64,000 nt of DNA from Streptomyces lasiicapitis (lineage in GTDB: Bacteria > Actinomycetota > Actinomycetes > Streptomycetales > Streptomycetaceae): positions 1-64,000 of the forward strand of contig NZ_BMNG01000015.1 in NCBI RefSeq assembly GCF_014646335.1, read 5' to 3'. Each line of letters begins with the position of its first letter. Position 1 is the stretch's first letter. The notes below the pieces were generated by a model that was not told where the DNA came from, made no database searches, and saw only the letters and a list, made by a program, of their open reading frames with translations. Made by a program: the position numbers and the translations under genes. Below, piece after piece: positions 61,484-64,000 of the stretch.

Positions 61484-62269
61484 CTACCTCTGGCGAGAGG
61501 GCGGACTGGCAGCGGGGGCCTTGGGCGCGGTGGCTGAGGTGACGGACTTGGTGCCCGTCACGCCATTCGATGCCCCGGACTCGTTGCCCACGGCGTCGAC
61601 TCCCCTCACTTCGTACACGTACGTCAGACCCGGCTCGCCCTTCGTGTCACGGAAGGTGAGCGATGTCGTCGAACCGACCTTCGTGCGCGGGGCGTTGGGG
61701 CTCTCGGCGCGGTACACCACGTACTTCACCGCGTCCGAGTCACCGCTGCGCCACGTCAGCGTCACACCGCGCTCGTCCTCGCGCACACGGGTGAGGTCCC
61801 GCGGCGCAAACGGCGCGACGGTGTCCCGGGTGCCGCGGCGGGGCTCGGTGTAGGGAGAGACGTGGCTGGCGTTGTCCAGGGCGCGGACCTTGTAGGCGTA
61901 CTCGACGTCGCCGTCGGCGTTGTCATCGACGTACGAATCCGTGCTCACGGTGGCGAGCAGCGCGTAGGGACCGACGTCGTCCGGTCCGGTTCCCTCGGCC
62001 TCGGCGCGGTACACCTCGTAGGCGGTGGCCGCGGAGAGCTTGCTCCAGGACAGGGAGACGGCTTCACGGCCGGATGCGACGTGGAAGCTCTCGGGAGCGT
62101 CGTAGAGGGGGTTGTCGGGTTGGTCCGGGTCGTCGCCGACACGGCCTGCGGAGCTGGCGGCCGTGGCGGGCGCGGCGGCGTGGGCAGCGCCGGTGAACCC
62201 GAGCGCGAGGACGACGACAGCGGCCGCCGAGGCGACGGCTGCGGGTCTGAGACGGTGATGCTTGGACAC
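61484..62269 (-). CDS. secreted protein with two fibronectin type III domains
   Basis: A 261-residue protein from a GTG at 62269 behind AAGGGAA. The signal peptide (AAVASAAAVVVLALGFTGAA ending AHA) is followed by two fibronectin-III repeats: ESFHVASGREAVSLSWSKLS with YEVYRAEAEGTG, and PFAPRDLTRVREDERGVTL with VKYVVYRAESPNAP and YVYEVRGVDAVGNES. No catalytic domain is attached. Such proteins are extracellular or wall-associated and may mediate binding; the role is unknown. Confidence 0.8.
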   Translation of the reverse strand: MSKHHRLRPAAVASAAAVVVLALGFTGAAHAAAPATAASSAGRVGDDPDQPDNPLYDAPESFHVASGREAVSLSWSKLSAATAYEVYRAEAEGTGPDDVGPYALLATVSTDSYVDDNADGDVEYAYKVRALDNASHVSPYTEPRRGTRDTVAPFAPRDLTRVREDERGVTLTWRSGDSDAVKYVVYRAESPNAPRTKVGSTTSLTFRDTKGEPGLTYVYEVRGVDAVGNESGASNGVTGTKSVTSATAPKAPAASPPSRQR

Positions 62270-62746
62270 GGCTGGCGTTCCCTTTCCGATGGAGCTACGG
62301 ACAGGCGTACGTGAGTACAAGGTGCAGTCGTGTGGGGGGAGTTGCTGGTGCTGTGGGGGCAACGAACTGTAGCTGTGTACGACCGGGATGCGGGAGGCGG
62401 CGCGCCATGCCGAAGATCCTCTGCGTCGAGCTGAGTGGCGATCAGCGTCGCGACTCGCACACGTTGCCGGCACGGCGTGACCTGACCTGGCATACCCGGT
62501 GGCGCTTGGAGCGGTAGGGCAAGTTCAGGGCTCGGATTACGTCGTACCCCTGGCCCCACCCCCACAAGGGTGGGGCTGTCCATACCTCCCGCCAGGGGGG
62601 CTCCGTCATGGTCACCCAGCGCACTCCCATGGGTGAATGATCTTGGGCCGGACACACCGTCCGGCCGACCGTTCGACATCACAACACACCTTGCTAGCAA
62701 GGGAGTTGCCTGCTTCGAACGGCCTCCAAGGCATACGAGGAACCAC
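62270..62746. promoter_or_regulatory. divergent promoter region with hairpin
   Basis: This 477-base gap separates the leftward fibronectin-III gene and the rightward serine hydrolase gene. A 9-bp perfect stem (GCCCCACCC with its complement, loop CCACAA) lies at 62554-62577. No conserved promoter could be fixed by eye. Confidence 0.45.
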
Positions 62747-63947
62747 CATGACGCAGCTACGAAACTCCGCCTCCACGCGCCGCCGTCTCGCCCTTGGCTC
62801 CGTGGCGGCAGTCGCCGCCACGGCGGCACTGGCGATGCCGATGTCCACGGCATGGGCCGCCCAGTCGGACGTCCGAGCGGCCGGTTCCGGCCGGGCGGAC
62901 CTCCAGCGGGGCCTGGACGACGTCGTCCGCAAGGACGGACTGGTGGGCGCCGAGGCCACCTTGGTGAACGGTCACGGGAGAAGCTCCGTGCGCAGCGGCA
63001 CCGCCGAACTCGGCACCGACCGACCGGTGCCGCGCCAGGGCTACTTCCGAATGGGCAGCAACACCAAGACCTTCGTCTCGACCGTCGTGCTGCAACTGGT
63101 CGGCGAAGGCCGCATGCGACTCACCGACACCGTCGAGGACTGGCTGCCCGGAGTGGTCAAGGGCAACGGCAACGACGGCAGCCGGATCACCGTGCGCCAA
63201 CTGCTGCAGCACACCAGCGGGCTGCCCGACTACATCCAGCGCCTGCCCATCCTCGACGGAGACCGGTTCCAGAAGCACCGCTTCGACCGCTACCAGCCGC
63301 GCGAACTGGTCGACATGGCCCTGCAGAAGCCGCCCACCTTCAAGCCCGGCAAGGGCTGGAGCTACTCCAACACCGGCTACATACTCGCCGGGATGATCAT
63401 CGAGAAGGTGACGGGCCGTCACTGGAGCGACGAGGTCCGTGCCCGGATCATCGAACCCCTCGGCCTCAAGCACACGTTCTCCGCGGGCACGCGCACCAGT
63501 CTTCCTCGGCCGCACGCCAAGGGCTATCACCAGTTCAAGCCCGGCGCCCCACTGGTCGACAGCACCAGGATGAGTATGACCTGGGGCAGCTCGGCGGGCG
63601 ATCTCATCACCACCTCGAAGGACCTCACGCGCTTCTGGCAGGCCCTGCTCGGCGGCAAGCTGCTGGGGCCCAAGCAGCTGGCGCAGATGCAGAAGACGGT
63701 GCCGACCCCTCAAGAGGGCGACGCGGCGCCCATGAAAGCAGGGCTCGGCATTTTCTGGACACAGCTCAGCTGCGGCGGCGGCGCCTGGGGCCACGGCGGG
63801 ACCACCATCGGTCATCTGAACGCCAACGGCTTCATCGACAAGGGCAAGAAGGGAGTCATCGTGATGCGCTCCACCAACCTGAACAAGGAAGACCGCGACA
63901 AGCGCACAGACCGGCTCGTCGACGCCACCTTGTGCAAGATGAAGTGA
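62747..63947 (+). CDS. secreted serine hydrolase (beta-lactamase/DD-peptidase fold)
   Basis: A 399-residue protein from the ATG at 62747 behind GAGGAACC. The signal peptide carries paired Arg (STRRRLALGSVAAVAATAAL). The penicillin-binding-protein fold shows all three motifs: SxxK in RMGSNTKTFVSTV, YxN in GWSYSNTGYILAG and HGG in WGHGGTTIGHLN. Length and order match the Streptomyces R61-type D-alanyl-D-alanine carboxypeptidase and class C-like esterases. It would act outside the cell on peptidoglycan peptides or similar amide/ester bonds; the exact substrate is not evident. Confidence 0.9.
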
Positions 63948-64000
63948 CCGCACGGACCCCTCGCTCCTCCAAACGCCGGCGGCGCTGCTGGGCCCCGTAG

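Noticed and set aside
1..64000. tRNA, rRNA, CRISPR arrays, riboswitches and DDE-type insertion sequences
   Set aside because: None was seen on reading both strands. Small or degenerate RNA elements could be missed by eye.

Overview
The window is high-GC DNA with actinobacterial codon use, GTG and ATG starts behind GGAGG-type ribosome binding sites, Tat and lipoprotein signals, and many secreted glycoside hydrolases. Everything points to a Streptomyces chromosome, probably an arm region: gene families are accessory and many genes are truncated or frameshifted. No tRNA, rRNA, CRISPR array or classical DDE-transposase insertion sequence was seen.

Layout. (1) 1-7.5 kb: a frameshifted DUF6192-type gene, a small zinc-finger-like protein, a small exported protein, a membrane-linked NACHT (STAND) NTPase, the 3' half of an MMPL transporter gene, and a NarL-type sensor kinase/response regulator pair. 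(2) 7.5-32.1 kb: a sugar ABC-transporter permease gene is cut in two; its 5' part ends near 7740 and its 3' part resumes near 31486. The roughly 23.7 kb between them looks like one mobile element. At its right end are three overlapping genes in the layout of Tn554-type TnpA/TnpB/TnpC (two tyrosine recombinases plus a coiled-coil DUF6262-type protein). Its cargo is a complete insecticidal-type Tc (ABC) toxin: a 3022-residue TcA-like pore subunit and a 2685-residue TcB-TcC-like cocoon with a variable C-terminus, preceded by a small overlapping ORF, plus a divergent membrane protein of unknown role. (3) 32.3-34.1 kb: a FAD monooxygenase divergent from an ArsR-like repressor, with two identical-consensus palindromic operators between them. 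(4) 34-47 kb: a decaying plant-polysaccharide region holding GH5 (amber codon), GH43, GH95, GH31 and alcohol dehydrogenase remnants, with an intact LacI regulator, a DUF6185-like membrane protein, a dienelactone-hydrolase-like protein, galactose mutarotase and L-fuconate dehydratase. (5) 46.5-58 kb: an intact hemicellulose system: LacI regulator, sugar ABC importer (binding protein and two permeases), GH3 and GH10 in one apparent operon, then GH9 cellulase and a GH62 arabinofuranosidase with ricin-type lectin domain behind an exact CebR-type box. (6) 58.2-64 kb: a cyclodipeptide synthase, VOC and GNAT remnants, two unknown proteins, a fatty-acid-binding-protein-like protein, a secreted fibronectin-III protein and a serine beta-lactamase-like hydrolase.

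How parts work together. GH10, GH62, GH3 and the ABC importer would cut arabinoxylan outside the cell, import the oligosaccharides and finish their hydrolysis; GH9 attacks cellulose or mixed glucan. A matching 13-bp operator lies in front of both the LacI gene and the importer operon, and a CebR box lies in front of GH62-GH9. The Tc element is a separate, laterally moving virulence-type module that landed in an already eroded sugar-transport locus. Single-base indels recur across unrelated genes, so either this arm is decaying or the assembly carries indel errors; reads should settle which.
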